Counted from the first letter of the stretch, positions 16,234-25,344 are shown. The stretch: 64,000 nucleotides of DNA from Flavobacterium sp. LC2016-01 (GCF_009711135.1 NZ_WMIC01000012.1:100073-164072), one strand, 5' to 3'. Notes: generated by a model not told the origin, from the letters alone. Numbers and translations are program-made.

Positions 16234-17505
16234 ATGTTACAAATCGCATTTATTAGAGAAAATCAAGAGAAAGTAATCAAGGCTTTAGCAAAACGAAATA
16301 TCGATGCTAAAAGCGTTGTTGAAGAGGTGGTGCAATTAGATGAAAACCGTCGTGCTGCGCAGGCAGAATTAGACAATGTTTTATCTGAATCTAATAAATT
16401 ATCCAAAGACATTGGTGAGCTGATGAAAGCTGGTGAGAAATCAAAAGCGGCTATTTTAAAAGAAAAAACAGTTTCGTTAAAAGAAAAAAGCAAAGAACTT
16501 GGCGAAAAAGCCGAAGCGCTTGCTGTTGAATTGACAAACAAATTATACACTTTGCCAAATCTTCCTGCTGATATTGTTCCGGAAGGAAAAACACCAGACG
16601 ATAACTTAAATGTTTTTGAAGAAGGAGAAATTCCGGTTTTGCATGAAGGTGCACAGCCTCACTGGGAATTGGTAAAAAAATACGATATCATCGATTTTGA
16701 ATTAGGTGTAAAAATTACTGGTGCAGGTTTTCCGGTTTACAAAGGAAAAGGTGCTCGTTTACAGCGTGCTTTAATCAATTATTTTTTAGATAAAAATACG
16801 GCTGCAGGATATAATGAAGTTCAGGTACCGCATTTGGTAAATGAAGCTTCAGGATTTGGAACAGGACAATTGCCAGATAAAGAAGGACAAATGTATCATT
16901 CAACTATTGATGATTTATATTTGATTCCAACGGCTGAGGTTCCGGTTACGAATTTATTCCGCGATGTTATTTTAAACGAAAGCGAATTACCAGTTTTACA
17001 CACCGCTTATACACCATGTTTCCGTCGTGAAGCAGGTTCTTACGGAGCACACGTGCGCGGATTAAACCGTTTGCACCAATTTGATAAAGTTGAAATTGTA
17101 CGTATCGAGCATCCAGAAAAATCATATGAAGCTCTAGACGGAATGGTTGAACATGTTAAAAACATTCTTCAGGAATTGAAATTGCCGTATAGAATTTTAC
17201 GTCTTTGCGGAGGCGATATGGGTTTCACATCGGCTTTAACTTATGATTTTGAAGTGTTTTCTACAGCACAGGATCGTTGGTTAGAAATCAGTTCGGTTTC
17301 TAACTTCGAAACTTTTCAGGCAAACCGCTTGAAATTGCGTTTCAAAGACAAAGACGGGAAAAATCAATTGGCGCATACTTTGAACGGAAGTTCTTTGGCT
17401 TTGCCTAGAGTTTTGGCTGGAATTTTAGAAAATTACCAAACGCCAGAAGGAATCGTAATACCAGAAGTTTTACGTCCTTACTGTGGATTTGATATTATAA
17501 ACTAA
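16234..17505 (+). CDS. serS: Serine-tRNA ligase
   Basis: A 423-residue class II aminoacyl-tRNA synthetase. The N-terminal antiparallel coiled-coil arm (about residues 28-100, charged and lysine-rich) reads the long arm of tRNA-Ser. Motif 2 is FRREAGSYGAHVRGL, followed by HQFDKVE. Motif 3 is NGSSLALPRVLAGILENYQ near the end. Length and domain order are normal. It acts in the cytoplasm and appears monocistronic, with its own promoter and a hairpin downstream. Confidence 0.97.
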   Translation: MLQIAFIRENQEKVIKALAKRNIDAKSVVEEVVQLDENRRAAQAELDNVLSESNKLSKDIGELMKAGEKSKAAILKEKTVSLKEKSKELGEKAEALAVELTNKLYTLPNLPADIVPEGKTPDDNLNVFEEGEIPVLHEGAQPHWELVKKYDIIDFELGVKITGAGFPVYKGKGARLQRALINYFLDKNTAAGYNEVQVPHLVNEASGFGTGQLPDKEGQMYHSTIDDLYLIPTAEVPVTNLFRDVILNESELPVLHTAYTPCFRREAGSYGAHVRGLNRLHQFDKVEIVRIEHPEKSYEALDGMVEHVKNILQELKLPYRILRLCGGDMGFTSALTYDFEVFSTAQDRWLEISSVSNFETFQANRLKLRFKDKDGKNQLAHTLNGSSLALPRVLAGILENYQTPEGIVIPEVLRPYCGFDIIN

Positions 17506-17527
17506 ATTTTTTGTAATTTAGGGAGTT

Positions 17528-17559
17528 AAACCTAACAGGTTTTTAAATCTGTTAGGTTT
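17528..17559 (+). terminator. Hairpin after serS
   Basis: AAACCTAACAG (17528-17538) and CTGTTAGGTTT (17549-17559) form a perfect 11-bp stem. The following T-tract is weak, so termination may be partial. The phrase CCTAACAGGTTTTTAAA resembles a repeat word found widely in flavobacterial intergenic DNA. Confidence 0.65.
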
Positions 17560-17592
17560 CTTAGTTTTAATAAAGAGCATAAATAAAGTGAT

Positions 17593-18417
17593 ATGAACGG
17601 AATTTTAAATTGGAATGTAGATCCTGTAATAGTAATGATTACAGACAGTTTTCCTTTGAAATACTATGGCGCTCTTTTTGCCTCCGGACTTTTATTAGGC
17701 TATTATATTGTCAGAAATATTTATAAAAAAGAAAACATTTCCATTGAAAATTTGGATAGTTTGCTGCTTTACGTAATTGTAGGCACAGTTCTAGGAGCGC
17801 GATTGGGACATTGTTTTTTTTATGAACCAGATTATTTTCTGGCACATCCAATAGAAATACTTTTGCCGATTCAGAAAATCGGTGGTGTTTATAAATTTGT
17901 TGGCTTTCAGGGTTTAGCAAGTCATGGCGGAACGATAGGTGTTTTAATTGCGATGATTTTATATTGCAGAAAATACAAAGTAAAGTTTTTGTGGCTGTTG
18001 GATAGAATGGCAATTGGAGTTCCTGTTACAGGTGCTTTTATAAGATTGGGAAACTTTATGAATTCTGAAATTTATGGAAAACCTACTAATGGAAATTGGG
18101 GTGTTGTTTTTCAAAGAGATGATTTAATTCCGAGACATCCAACGCAATTGTATGAAGCATTTGCGTATTTGTTGATTTTTGGAATTGTATTTTGGATGTA
18201 TAAATCGGACAAAATAAAGAAAACCAGCGGATTATTATTTGGAACTTTTTTAACTCTATTGTTTTTAGCTAGATTTATAATTGAATTTTTTAAGGAAAAT
18301 CAGGAAGCTTTTGAAAATAGCATGATCATAAATATGGGACAAATTTTAAGTATTCCCTTTATTTTAATTGGATTAACTTTGATTGTTTGGAAATCAAGAA
18401 CTGACATTAGAGAATAG
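17593..18417 (+). CDS. lgt: Prolipoprotein diacylglyceryl transferase
   Basis: This inner-membrane enzyme moves diacylglycerol from phosphatidylglycerol to the lipobox cysteine of prolipoproteins. The 274-residue protein has about seven membrane segments. The family marks are SHGGTIGVLIA, with the conserved His-Gly, and the Lgt signature around FIRLGNFMNSEIYGKPT, then RHPTQLYEA. It would serve the many lipoproteins of this genome, several of which are in this window. Confidence 0.96.
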   Translation: MNGILNWNVDPVIVMITDSFPLKYYGALFASGLLLGYYIVRNIYKKENISIENLDSLLLYVIVGTVLGARLGHCFFYEPDYFLAHPIEILLPIQKIGGVYKFVGFQGLASHGGTIGVLIAMILYCRKYKVKFLWLLDRMAIGVPVTGAFIRLGNFMNSEIYGKPTNGNWGVVFQRDDLIPRHPTQLYEAFAYLLIFGIVFWMYKSDKIKKTSGLLFGTFLTLLFLARFIIEFFKENQEAFENSMIINMGQILSIPFILIGLTLIVWKSRTDIRE

Positions 18418-18419
18418 TT

Positions 18420-18512
18420 TACAGTCTCAGTCTCAGTTGACAGTTTTATACTGTGACTGCAAACTGCGATTGAAAACCGAGACCGCGACTAAAAACTGCG
18501 ACTAAAAAAAAC
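18420..18512. repeat. Word-repeat element (CAGTCTCAG / ACTGCGACT)
   Basis: The whole 101-base gap before the TPR gene is built from words such as CAGTCTCAGTCTCAGT on the left and their degenerate complement ACCGAGACCGCGACT, AAAACTGCGACT on the right. The arms form an imperfect inverted repeat. The right arm ends seven bases before the ATG at 18519. Confidence 0.7.
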
Positions 18513-18518
18513 TGAAAT

Positions 18519-20300
18519 ATGAAAAACATCTTTATCTATATCGTTTTACTGTGGTCAAGTCTTGCATTTTCTCAAAATGAGCAATTGGCTCAATATTACT
18601 TCGATAAAGGCGATTTCGAGAAAGCAAAAGTCAGTTATGAAGAGCTTTTGACAAGTGCGCCGTCTAATACGCAATATTTTTTAAGAACAATTGACTGTTA
18701 TCAGCAATTACAGCAATATTCAGTTGCCGAAAAAGCAATTCAGGATCGTTACAGCAAATACAAACAGGGCGTTTTTTTAGTTGAATTGGGATACAATTAC
18801 CAATTGCAGAAAAATGAATCTAAAGCAAGAAACTATTACGATCAGGCAATCGAAAAAATTAAATCAAATCCGAATGATGTTTACGGAATTGGAAATTCAT
18901 TTGAGAAAAAAGTATTGCTGGAATATGCCTTAAAAGCCTATCAGACCGCAATGCAGATGCAGCCGAATTATAATTTTAACTTCCAGATTGGAATGTTATA
19001 CGGGCAATTGGGCAGAACCGATGAAATGATTGAACTTTTGCTGACAGAATCTTATAAAAATCCGCAGAATGCAAATTTAATTCAGACACAATTATCGCGT
19101 TTCATGAATGGTGAAACAGATAATACTGCTTTTAAAGATGCCATGCGAAAAGCCTTGATTTTAAAAACTCAGAAAGACCAGGATGTTTTCTGGAATCATT
19201 ATTTGAGCTGGTTTTATGTGCAACAAAAAGAGTTTGGAAAAGCTTTTATTCAGGAAAAAGCAATTTATAAGCGTGAGCCTGAATCGCTTTCGAGTATTGT
19301 CAATTTGAGCCAGTTTGCATTGAATGAAGATGATACTGAAACAGCTACTGAAATTCTGAATTTCATTCTTTTGAATACCAAAGATTTAGATTTATTGATT
19401 CAGACGAATTACTATTTGATGGAAATCAAAATAGAAAAAGCACAGGAAAAAGATTATCCTGCAATTGATGCCGAACTGCAGCAATTATTGACAACTTACG
19501 AAATAACTCCATTTACCTTATCTTTGCAATTAATTAAAGCGCATTTTGCAGCTTTTAATTTAAAAAATCCCGAAGAAGGTATTGCAATTGTTAAGCGCGC
19601 TTTAGAGCTTAATTTAAACGATTATCAAGAAGCTGATGCCAAAATGGAATTGGGAGATATTTTGCTTCTGCAGGAAAAATTCAATCAGGCGCTGATTTAT
19701 TATTCGCAGATCCAATTGGATTTGAAGAACGATGTAATGGCACATGAAGCAAGTTTGAAAGCAGCTAAAACAAGTTATTATAAAACCGATTTTGAATGGG
19801 CTTTAAAGCAGTTTAAAGAATTGAAATCGGCAAACACACAATTGATCGCAAATGACGCTCTTGAATATTTTTTACTGATAAATGATAATACCGCCGCTGA
19901 TTCGACACAAACAGCATTGAAACAGTTTGCAAAAGGTGATTTTTTAATTTATCAGAACAAAAAACAAGAAGCAATTACGCAGTTTCAGAGCATTCTGAAA
20001 ACCTATAAAGGACAGGAAATAGAAGCTGTTACAATGTTGCGTTTAGGAAAAATATATGAAAGCCTGAAAGATTTTAATTCGGCTTTAAGCCAATACCAAC
20101 AGATAATTGACAATCATAGTGACGGAATTTATGTTGATGAAGCACTGTTCTTCTCGGCTGAAATTTACAACGATGAATTGCATGATATAGAAAAGGCAAA
20201 GCCTTTGTATGAAAAGGTAATTTTTAATCATCAAGACAGTATTTACTTTGTTGATGCCAGAAAAAAATACCGCGAGTTGAGAGGAGATAAGAATTTGTAA
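18519..20300 (+). CDS. TPR-repeat secreted protein
   Basis: A signal peptide (MKNIFIYIVLLWSSLAFSQ) leads 570 residues of tetratricopeptide repeats. Clear repeat consensus is visible at AQYYFDKGDFEKAKVSYEEL near the start and at ALSQYQQIIDNHSDGIYVDE and EKAKPLYEKVIFNH near the end. TPR arrays make protein-binding superhelices, and in Bacteroidota such periplasmic proteins often belong to envelope assembly systems. The partner is unknown. The gene stands between two word-repeat gaps. Confidence 0.88.
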   Translation: MKNIFIYIVLLWSSLAFSQNEQLAQYYFDKGDFEKAKVSYEELLTSAPSNTQYFLRTIDCYQQLQQYSVAEKAIQDRYSKYKQGVFLVELGYNYQLQKNESKARNYYDQAIEKIKSNPNDVYGIGNSFEKKVLLEYALKAYQTAMQMQPNYNFNFQIGMLYGQLGRTDEMIELLLTESYKNPQNANLIQTQLSRFMNGETDNTAFKDAMRKALILKTQKDQDVFWNHYLSWFYVQQKEFGKAFIQEKAIYKREPESLSSIVNLSQFALNEDDTETATEILNFILLNTKDLDLLIQTNYYLMEIKIEKAQEKDYPAIDAELQQLLTTYEITPFTLSLQLIKAHFAAFNLKNPEEGIAIVKRALELNLNDYQEADAKMELGDILLLQEKFNQALIYYSQIQLDLKNDVMAHEASLKAAKTSYYKTDFEWALKQFKELKSANTQLIANDALEYFLLINDNTAADSTQTALKQFAKGDFLIYQNKKQEAITQFQSILKTYKGQEIEAVTMLRLGKIYESLKDFNSALSQYQQIIDNHSDGIYVDEALFFSAEIYNDELHDIEKAKPLYEKVIFNHQDSIYFVDARKKYRELRGDKNL

Positions 20301-20412
20301 ATTCCAATATTTTAAATTCCAAATTCCAAAAAAAAAGAATTAATAATTTGATTTTAAGAATCGAGTAAAAAAACTTAGAACCTTAGAGCCTTAGAATCTC
20401 AGAACCTTAAAA
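20301..20412. repeat. Two word-repeat arms before the DUF4286 gene
   Basis: 20301-20330 holds AATTCCA words (AAATTCCAAATTCCAA type), and 20371-20412 holds a CTTAG array (ACTTAGAA, CCTTAGAG, CCTTAGAAT, CTCAGAAC, CTTAA). The array ends three to four bases before the ATG at 20416. No gene is seen in the gap. Confidence 0.7.
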
Positions 20413-20415
20413 GAA

Positions 20416-20727
20416 ATGATCATTTACAATATTACAACCAATATCCATGAAAGCGTTCATGACCAATGGTTAAAATGGATGCAGGAAAAACATATACCTG
20501 AAATTCTAGCAACCGAAAAATTTTCTTCGGCAAGAATTGTGAAGGTTTTGATTGAAGAAGAAATGGGAGGAATTACATATTCAGTCCAATATACAACAGA
20601 CAGTAAAGATACGCTTGAGAAATATTATCTTGAAGATCAGCCTAAATTCGACAGAGAAGCATTAGAATTATTTGCTGATAAAATGCTTTCTTTTAGAACA
20701 GAATTAGAAGTTATTTCAGATCATTAA
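20416..20727 (+). CDS. DUF4286 family protein
   Basis: This 103-residue cytoplasmic protein begins MIIYNITTNIHESVHDQWLKW and matches DUF4286, a small ferredoxin-like alpha/beta family conserved in Bacteroidota, often near tRNA or rRNA modification genes. The function is not known. The beta strand GGITYSVQYTTDS and the helix FDREALELFADKML are typical. The start codon directly follows a CTTAG repeat array that replaces a normal leader. rsmA lies 0.8 kb downstream. Confidence 0.85.
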   Translation: MIIYNITTNIHESVHDQWLKWMQEKHIPEILATEKFSSARIVKVLIEEEMGGITYSVQYTTDSKDTLEKYYLEDQPKFDREALELFADKMLSFRTELEVISDH

Positions 20728-20774
20728 TTTTATTTTAAGTCTTTTCAGTCTCAATTTTACTTAAAAAGTCTATT

Positions 20775-20960
20775 ATGGAAATTCGATTTCAAACAAAAGA
20801 GGAAAGTAATAAACAGCAGCAGGAAGATTTTTTGAAATTATCAAAAGTGGAAAGGTTTTATGCCTTTTTGCGATTAAGTGAAAGAATAAGTCGGTTTCCG
20901 ATGAAAAATAAAGTAGATAAAAATAAAGGGAATTTTATAATTGTTATAAAATCAAAATAG
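20775..20960 (+). CDS. Small protein paired with a nucleotidyltransferase
   Basis: A 61-residue charged protein (MEIRFQTKEESNKQQQEDFL, then LSKVERFYAFLRLSERISRFP) ending in a basic tail with FIIVIKSK. The stop TAG is immediately followed by the ATG of the next gene with no spacer, so the two are certainly translated together. I recall similar small proteins before this nucleotidyltransferase in other Bacteroidota. It may be an antitoxin-like or accessory subunit, but no known domain is visible. Confidence 0.75.
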   Translation: MEIRFQTKEESNKQQQEDFLKLSKVERFYAFLRLSERISRFPMKNKVDKNKGNFIIVIKSK

Positions 20961-21437
20961 ATGTCAAAGCTCTGGGATCAAAATATTGATGAATTTATAG
21001 CTTTAGCTACTAAACATAAGGTTAGAATGCTTATGGTTGGAGGAGGAGCTGTTAATTTCCATGGCTATCAGAGACACTCTGCTGATGTTGATTTTTGGAT
21101 AGAAACTACTGATGAAAATTTTAAAAAATTAGTGCTAGTTTTTAATGAAATGGGATATGAAATCGATGATTTTCCCGAAAATGTAAAACAACAACAGCAA
21201 AATATTTCAATAAAATTTTCTCCAGTTGATCTTGATTTAGAATTGATTACTAAATTTTCAGTGAATAGGACTTTTGAGGAAGCATATAATGATAGTGAAG
21301 AAGTTACTGTAAATGATAAAACTTTTTTAAAGTGGAATGTTCTGTCTTTAGAAGATTTAATTACGAGTAAAATCAAAGCAAATCGAGCAAAAGATTTATT
21401 CGATGTACAGCAGCTTCGAGAAATAAATAAAAAATAA
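20961..21437 (+). CDS. Nucleotidyltransferase-fold protein (AbiEii/MNT-like)
   Basis: This 158-residue protein has the minimal nucleotidyltransferase motif: GGGAVNFHGYQRHSADVDFW near residue 28, with the helix GG and the metal-binding DVD, then a strand with DLDLE. It resembles the DUF6036/AbiEii-type group. Family members act as toxins that modify tRNA or as antitoxins that AMPylate a HEPN partner. Many chromosomal ones are uncharacterised. It has no spacer from the 61-residue gene upstream. No HEPN gene is near. Confidence 0.82.
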   Translation: MSKLWDQNIDEFIALATKHKVRMLMVGGGAVNFHGYQRHSADVDFWIETTDENFKKLVLVFNEMGYEIDDFPENVKQQQQNISIKFSPVDLDLELITKFSVNRTFEEAYNDSEEVTVNDKTFLKWNVLSLEDLITSKIKANRAKDLFDVQQLREINKK

Positions 21438-21449
21438 AGCTTTGAGTCT

Positions 21450-21480
21450 TTGACCCTTCGAGGTAAAAAGAATACTTTTG
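21450..21480 (+). promoter_or_regulatory. rsmA promoter
   Basis: TTG (21450-21452), a 20-base spacer and TACTTTTG (21473-21480) fit the Bacteroidota -33/-7 consensus. The -7 box is 27 bases before the rsmA ATG. Confidence 0.65.
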
Positions 21481-21507
21481 CGCCCTCGTGGCAAAACAAG
21501 TAAGAAA

Positions 21508-22293
21508 ATGGAAAAAGTAAAAGCCAAAAAACATTTAGGACAGCATTTCCTTAAAGACGAAAGCATCGCAAAAGCAATTGCCGATACTTTAAGCTTAAAA
21601 GGATATGATGAGGTGTTAGAAATAGGACCAGGGATGGGTGTGCTTACTAAATATTTACTTGACAAGCCTGTGCATACACGAGTAATCGAAATTGATACAG
21701 AATCTGTTGCGTATCTGGATGCAAATTATCCAAAATTAAAAGGAAATATCATTTCAGAAGACTTTCTGAAATACAATATAAATCAGGTTTACGAAAACAA
21801 ACAGTTTGCTATAATTGGCAACTTCCCGTACAATATTTCAACTCAAATTGTTTTTAGAACATTGGAGTTTAGAGATCAGATTCCTGAATTTTCAGGAATG
21901 TTTCAAAAGGAAGTTGCAGAGCGAATCTGCGAGAAAAAAGGATCAAAAGCCTACGGAATCTTGTCTGTGCTGGCACAGGCTTTCTATGATACTGAGTATT
22001 TGTTTACTGTAAGCGAAAATGTTTTTATTCCTCCGCCCAAGGTCAAGTCGGGTGTGATGAAAATGACCCGAAAGGAAGATTACAGTCTTCCTTGTGGCGA
22101 AAAGTTATTTTTTACGGTTGTAAAAACGGCTTTTCAGCAAAGACGAAAAACATTACGTAACAGTTTGAAAACATTAAATTTATCAGATAATTTGCGAGAA
22201 GACACTATCTTTGATAAACGTCCTGAGCAGCTTAGCGTTGACGAATTTATTGTTTTGACTCAAAAAATAGAAGCCGATGGAGTTCAAAGTTAG
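21508..22293 (+). CDS. rsmA: 16S rRNA dimethyladenosine transferase
   Basis: RsmA (KsgA) dimethylates two adjacent adenines near the 3' end of 16S rRNA using S-adenosylmethionine. The sequence shows KHLGQHFLKDE at the start, SAM motif I VLEIGPGMGVLTKYLL, and the catalytic NFPYNIS. From the ATG at 21508 it has 261 residues, normal for the family. An upstream TTG would add ten residues that overlap the promoter, so I reject it. The 3' end overlaps mgtE by 17 bases. Confidence 0.95.
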   Translation: MEKVKAKKHLGQHFLKDESIAKAIADTLSLKGYDEVLEIGPGMGVLTKYLLDKPVHTRVIEIDTESVAYLDANYPKLKGNIISEDFLKYNINQVYENKQFAIIGNFPYNISTQIVFRTLEFRDQIPEFSGMFQKEVAERICEKKGSKAYGILSVLAQAFYDTEYLFTVSENVFIPPPKVKSGVMKMTRKEDYSLPCGEKLFFTVVKTAFQQRRKTLRNSLKTLNLSDNLREDTIFDKRPEQLSVDEFIVLTQKIEADGVQS

Positions 22294-23626
22294 CAAAGAA
22301 TTTATCCAACAACTAGAGGAACATATCGTTAAGAAAAATGACAACGAACTTGAAATTTTACTTAATGATCTTCACCATGCTGATATCGCTGAAATCCTTG
22401 ATGAATTGGATTTTGACGAAGCTACCTATATTTTTAAGGTTTTAGATAGTGATAAAACAGCCGAAATTCTTCTTGAATTAGAAGATGATCTGCGTGAAAA
22501 TATCTTAAGCCGACTTTCACCAAAAGAAATTGCTGAAGAGCTCGATGAGCTTGAAACAAATGATGCCGCCGATATTATCGCTGAGCTTTCGCAGGAAATC
22601 AAAGCAGAAGTTATCTCGGAGCTGCTCGATGTTGAACACGCAAAAGATATTGTCGAATTATTACGCTATGATGAAAACACGGCGGGTGGTTTGATGGGAA
22701 AAGAGCTTGTGAAAGTCAACGAAAACTGGAACGTATTGACTTGTGTAAAAGAAATGCGAATTCAGGCAGAAAACGTTTCCCGAGTACATTCGATCTATGT
22801 TGTTGATGATGAAAACCGTTTAAAAGGAAGATTATCTCTTAAAGATTTACTGACGACTTCTACCAAAACTCAAATTGGGGATATTTATATTCGAAAACTA
22901 AATTTTGTAAACGTCGATACAGAAGATGTTGAGGTAGCGCGTATCATGCAGAAATACGATTTGGAAGCTATTCCGGTTGTAGATGAATTGGGCCGTCTGG
23001 TTGGCAGAATTACAATCGATGATATCGTAGATGTGATCAAGGATGAAGCCGATAAAGATTACCAGTTAGCAGCGGGTATTACCCAGGACATTGAAAGTAA
23101 TGACAGTGTGCTGGAATTGACAAAAGCACGTTTGCCTTGGCTTTTAATTGGAATGGTAATCGAAATTGTTGCTTCTTTCGTGTTGAAAGATAACGAAAGC
23201 GCTTTTCAAAAATATTCTACCTTAATTATTTTTGTGCCTTTATTATCAGCAACGGCTGGAAATATTGGTGTTCAGGCTTCGGCAATCGTAGTTCAGGGTT
23301 TGGCAAATGGAACTCTGAAGGAATTCAGCCGTAGTTATTTCAGTAAAGAACTTACGGTTTCAATGATTTCAGGAAGTATTATTTCGTTTCTTTTGCTTGG
23401 ATATCATTCTCTTATGTATGGACAATATTTAGTAGGTGTGGCTATTTCAATTTCGATGATTGTTGTGATTTTGTTTGCAGCAACTTTAGGAACTTTGGTA
23501 CCACTTTTTCTTCATAAAAATAAAATTGATCCTGCAATTGCAACAGGTCCGTTTATTACGACAACTAATGATGTATTTGGAATTATGCTCTATTTTGGTG
23601 TAGCTAAAATGATTCTTGGGTTTTAG
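22277..23626 (+). CDS. mgtE: Magnesium transporter MgtE
   Basis: Inner-membrane Mg2+ channel of 449 residues. Order: N-terminal superhelical domain rich in Leu/Glu/Asp (about 1-130), a CBS domain pair (about 130-255, with RVHSIYVVDDENRL and AIPVVDELGRL), then five membrane helices (about 285-449). The pore region is visible at ATAGNIGVQASAIVVQGLA. The start overlaps the rsmA end by 17 bases, a coupling seen in other Flavobacteria. Confidence 0.95.
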   Translation: MEFKVSKEFIQQLEEHIVKKNDNELEILLNDLHHADIAEILDELDFDEATYIFKVLDSDKTAEILLELEDDLRENILSRLSPKEIAEELDELETNDAADIIAELSQEIKAEVISELLDVEHAKDIVELLRYDENTAGGLMGKELVKVNENWNVLTCVKEMRIQAENVSRVHSIYVVDDENRLKGRLSLKDLLTTSTKTQIGDIYIRKLNFVNVDTEDVEVARIMQKYDLEAIPVVDELGRLVGRITIDDIVDVIKDEADKDYQLAAGITQDIESNDSVLELTKARLPWLLIGMVIEIVASFVLKDNESAFQKYSTLIIFVPLLSATAGNIGVQASAIVVQGLANGTLKEFSRSYFSKELTVSMISGSIISFLLLGYHSLMYGQYLVGVAISISMIVVILFAATLGTLVPLFLHKNKIDPAIATGPFITTTNDVFGIMLYFGVAKMILGF

Positions 23627-23739
23627 ATTTTTGGCACAAATTAATAGATTGCAGTGATTTAAAATCTTTAAATTCTATGTAATTTGCAATCTGAAGAATT
23701 AGATGATAATCAGCTAGAAATAAATTAAAACCAAGCAAA

Positions 23740-24525
23740 ATGAAAGTACACATTATTGGAGGAGGAAACCTTGGCGTTTCTATTGCCTTGGGAATTGCTA
23801 AATTTTCGAAAAACAATCAAGTTACAGTTACGAGAAGAAACATTGCCAGTATTCAATACTTATCTGAATACGGAATTACAGTGTCTAACGATAATAAACA
23901 CAATATTCAGGAAGCTGATGTTGTGATTTTGACTATAAAACCTTATCAAGTTGATACGGTTTTGGCTGAAATTTTGCCCGTTATCAAAGACAAAACAATC
24001 GCTTCGGCAGTAAGTGGATTGTCTTTGGATATGCTTCAGTCAAAAACAAATAACGAATATCCGGTTGTTCGCATTATGCCAAATATTGCAGCGCAGTTTG
24101 GAGAATCGGCAACTTGTATTTCTTTTCCAGAAACAGATCGTGAAGAAGCTATGCCAATTGTGGATTTATTTCAGGATTTAGGAACTGCTCCTATTATTGA
24201 CGAAAAATTAATGGATGCAGCAACTGTTTTAGGCGCTTGCGGAACAGCATATGCATTACGTTATATCCGCGCTTCTATGCAGGCCGGAATCGAAATAGGA
24301 TTTGATTCTAGCACAGCTTTGGCAATAGCGGCACAAACAGCAAAAGGAGCTGCAAAAATGTTATTAGAGGAAAAAGTGCACCCAGAACAATTAATCGACC
24401 GTGTAACAACGCCTCAAGGCTGTACAATTGTTGGTTTAAATGAAATGGAGCACAACGGTTTCAGTTCGTCATTGATAAAAGGAATCAAGACTTCTTTGAA
24501 ACAGATAAAAGGTTTGTTGAAGTAA
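23740..24525 (+). CDS. proC: Pyrroline-5-carboxylate reductase
   Basis: The last enzyme of proline synthesis. The 261-residue protein has the Rossmann motif IIGGGNLGVSIALGIAKF, RIMPNIAAQFGES in the middle, and the ProC signature AAQTAKGAAKMLLEE, then TTPQGCTIVGLNEME near the C-terminus. Length fits. The dinucleotide loop with TRRN suggests NADP use. It is monocistronic and convergent with the cytochrome c operon, with a shared hairpin. Confidence 0.9.
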   Translation: MKVHIIGGGNLGVSIALGIAKFSKNNQVTVTRRNIASIQYLSEYGITVSNDNKHNIQEADVVILTIKPYQVDTVLAEILPVIKDKTIASAVSGLSLDMLQSKTNNEYPVVRIMPNIAAQFGESATCISFPETDREEAMPIVDLFQDLGTAPIIDEKLMDAATVLGACGTAYALRYIRASMQAGIEIGFDSSTALAIAAQTAKGAAKMLLEEKVHPEQLIDRVTTPQGCTIVGLNEMEHNGFSSSLIKGIKTSLKQIKGLLK

Positions 24526-24547
24526 AAAATATTAATATTCAATATTT

Positions 24548-24590
24548 AAATTCCAAATTCCAATTTTTTAGTTGGAGTTTGGAATTTTTT
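24548..24590. terminator. AATTCCA-family hairpin between convergent genes
   Basis: AAATTCCAAATTCCAA (24548-24563) and TTGGAGTTTGGAATTT (24572-24587) pair at 15 of 16 positions, with T and A tracts outside. It follows proC and the minus-strand cytochrome gene, so it can act as a bidirectional terminator. The arm words are those of the hairpin before atpC. Confidence 0.75.
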
Positions 24591-24601
24591 ATTTTTAGAA
24601 T

Positions 24602-25021
24602 TTAATAACGCGGGCTTGAACAATATTCTATTACTAAAGGCAGATTTTCTTTATTTATATAATCTTTAAACATTGTTCTGTGATAATCGATTCCTAATTT
24701 TTCAATTTTAGAACTGTCAATTTTGTGATTTTTATCGATCATCCATTTTACAAAGACGTGTGAATCTAAGTTGCGAAGTGCTGGACCAGTGCTTCTGGCA
24801 TCTAGTTTGTGGCAAGCAGCACAATTCGAATTGAAAATTTCTTTTCCTTTTTGTTGATTTTCTGTTAATTTAGGATTTTTCGTTCCACAAAAAGGAACAG
24901 AAATTCGACAATAAAAGGCAGGAAGTGGATCTTCATATGTTGCTGCTTGATATAGTATAAAACCAGCTAGAACTATTATAATTGATATTGATAGAGTAAG
25001 TATTTGTCTTATTGTTTTCAT
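24602..25021 (-). CDS. Membrane-anchored class I cytochrome c
   Basis: From the ATG at 25021 the protein has 139 residues: an N-terminal membrane anchor (ILTLSISIIIVLAGFILY), then a single heme c site CAACH (residues 67-71), LDARSTGPALRNL and a likely distal Met in HRTMF. Two further cysteines (FYCRI, PFCG) precede the domain. It is periplasmic-facing and carries electrons, with an unknown partner. A longer form would overlap the upstream gene, so I choose the 25021 start. It is the last gene of the nhaA operon. Confidence 0.87.
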   Translation of the reverse strand: MKTIRQILTLSISIIIVLAGFILYQAATYEDPLPAFYCRISVPFCGTKNPKLTENQQKGKEIFNSNCAACHKLDARSTGPALRNLDSHVFVKWMIDKNHKIDSSKIEKLGIDYHRTMFKDYINKENLPLVIEYCSSPRY

Positions 25022-25034
25022 GATATCTTTTTGA

Positions 25035-25334
25035 TTAAGCAAATACCTCAAAATGTTCAACATGTTCTTCAAATTCTAAAAGAAATTGCTCATCTTCGGG
25101 ATAATATTTTGCTTTTTCAAAATCTTCTCCAGCGAAATTCTTGATTACTTCCAGATTTTCCCAATATGTAATTAGTGTAAAACGGCCTTCGTTATTTTTG
25201 ATATTTCTCAAAAAGGAAAGTTTCACAAATCCCGTTGTTTTTTCATAATCGGGAATAGCAGTTGTGATCATAAATTCGGTGTAAACCTCATAATCTTCAA
25301 GTTTTGTTTTTCCGTGCCAGATTCTCGCGATCAT
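25035..25334 (-). CDS. Antibiotic biosynthesis monooxygenase (ABM)-like protein
   Basis: This 99-residue protein has the dimeric alpha/beta-barrel pattern of the ABM family: MIARIWHGKTKLEDYEVYTEF, then FVKLSFLRN and FTLITYWENLEVIKNFAGED. Members include small cofactor-free monooxygenases and heme-degrading IsdG-like proteins. The substrate is unknown. It lies ten bases after nhaA and 13 bases before the cytochrome c gene, so the three form an operon. Confidence 0.82.
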   Translation of the reverse strand: MIARIWHGKTKLEDYEVYTEFMITTAIPDYEKTTGFVKLSFLRNIKNNEGRFTLITYWENLEVIKNFAGEDFEKAKYYPEDEQFLLEFEEHVEHFEVFA

Positions 25335-25344
25335 GATTTTAGAG

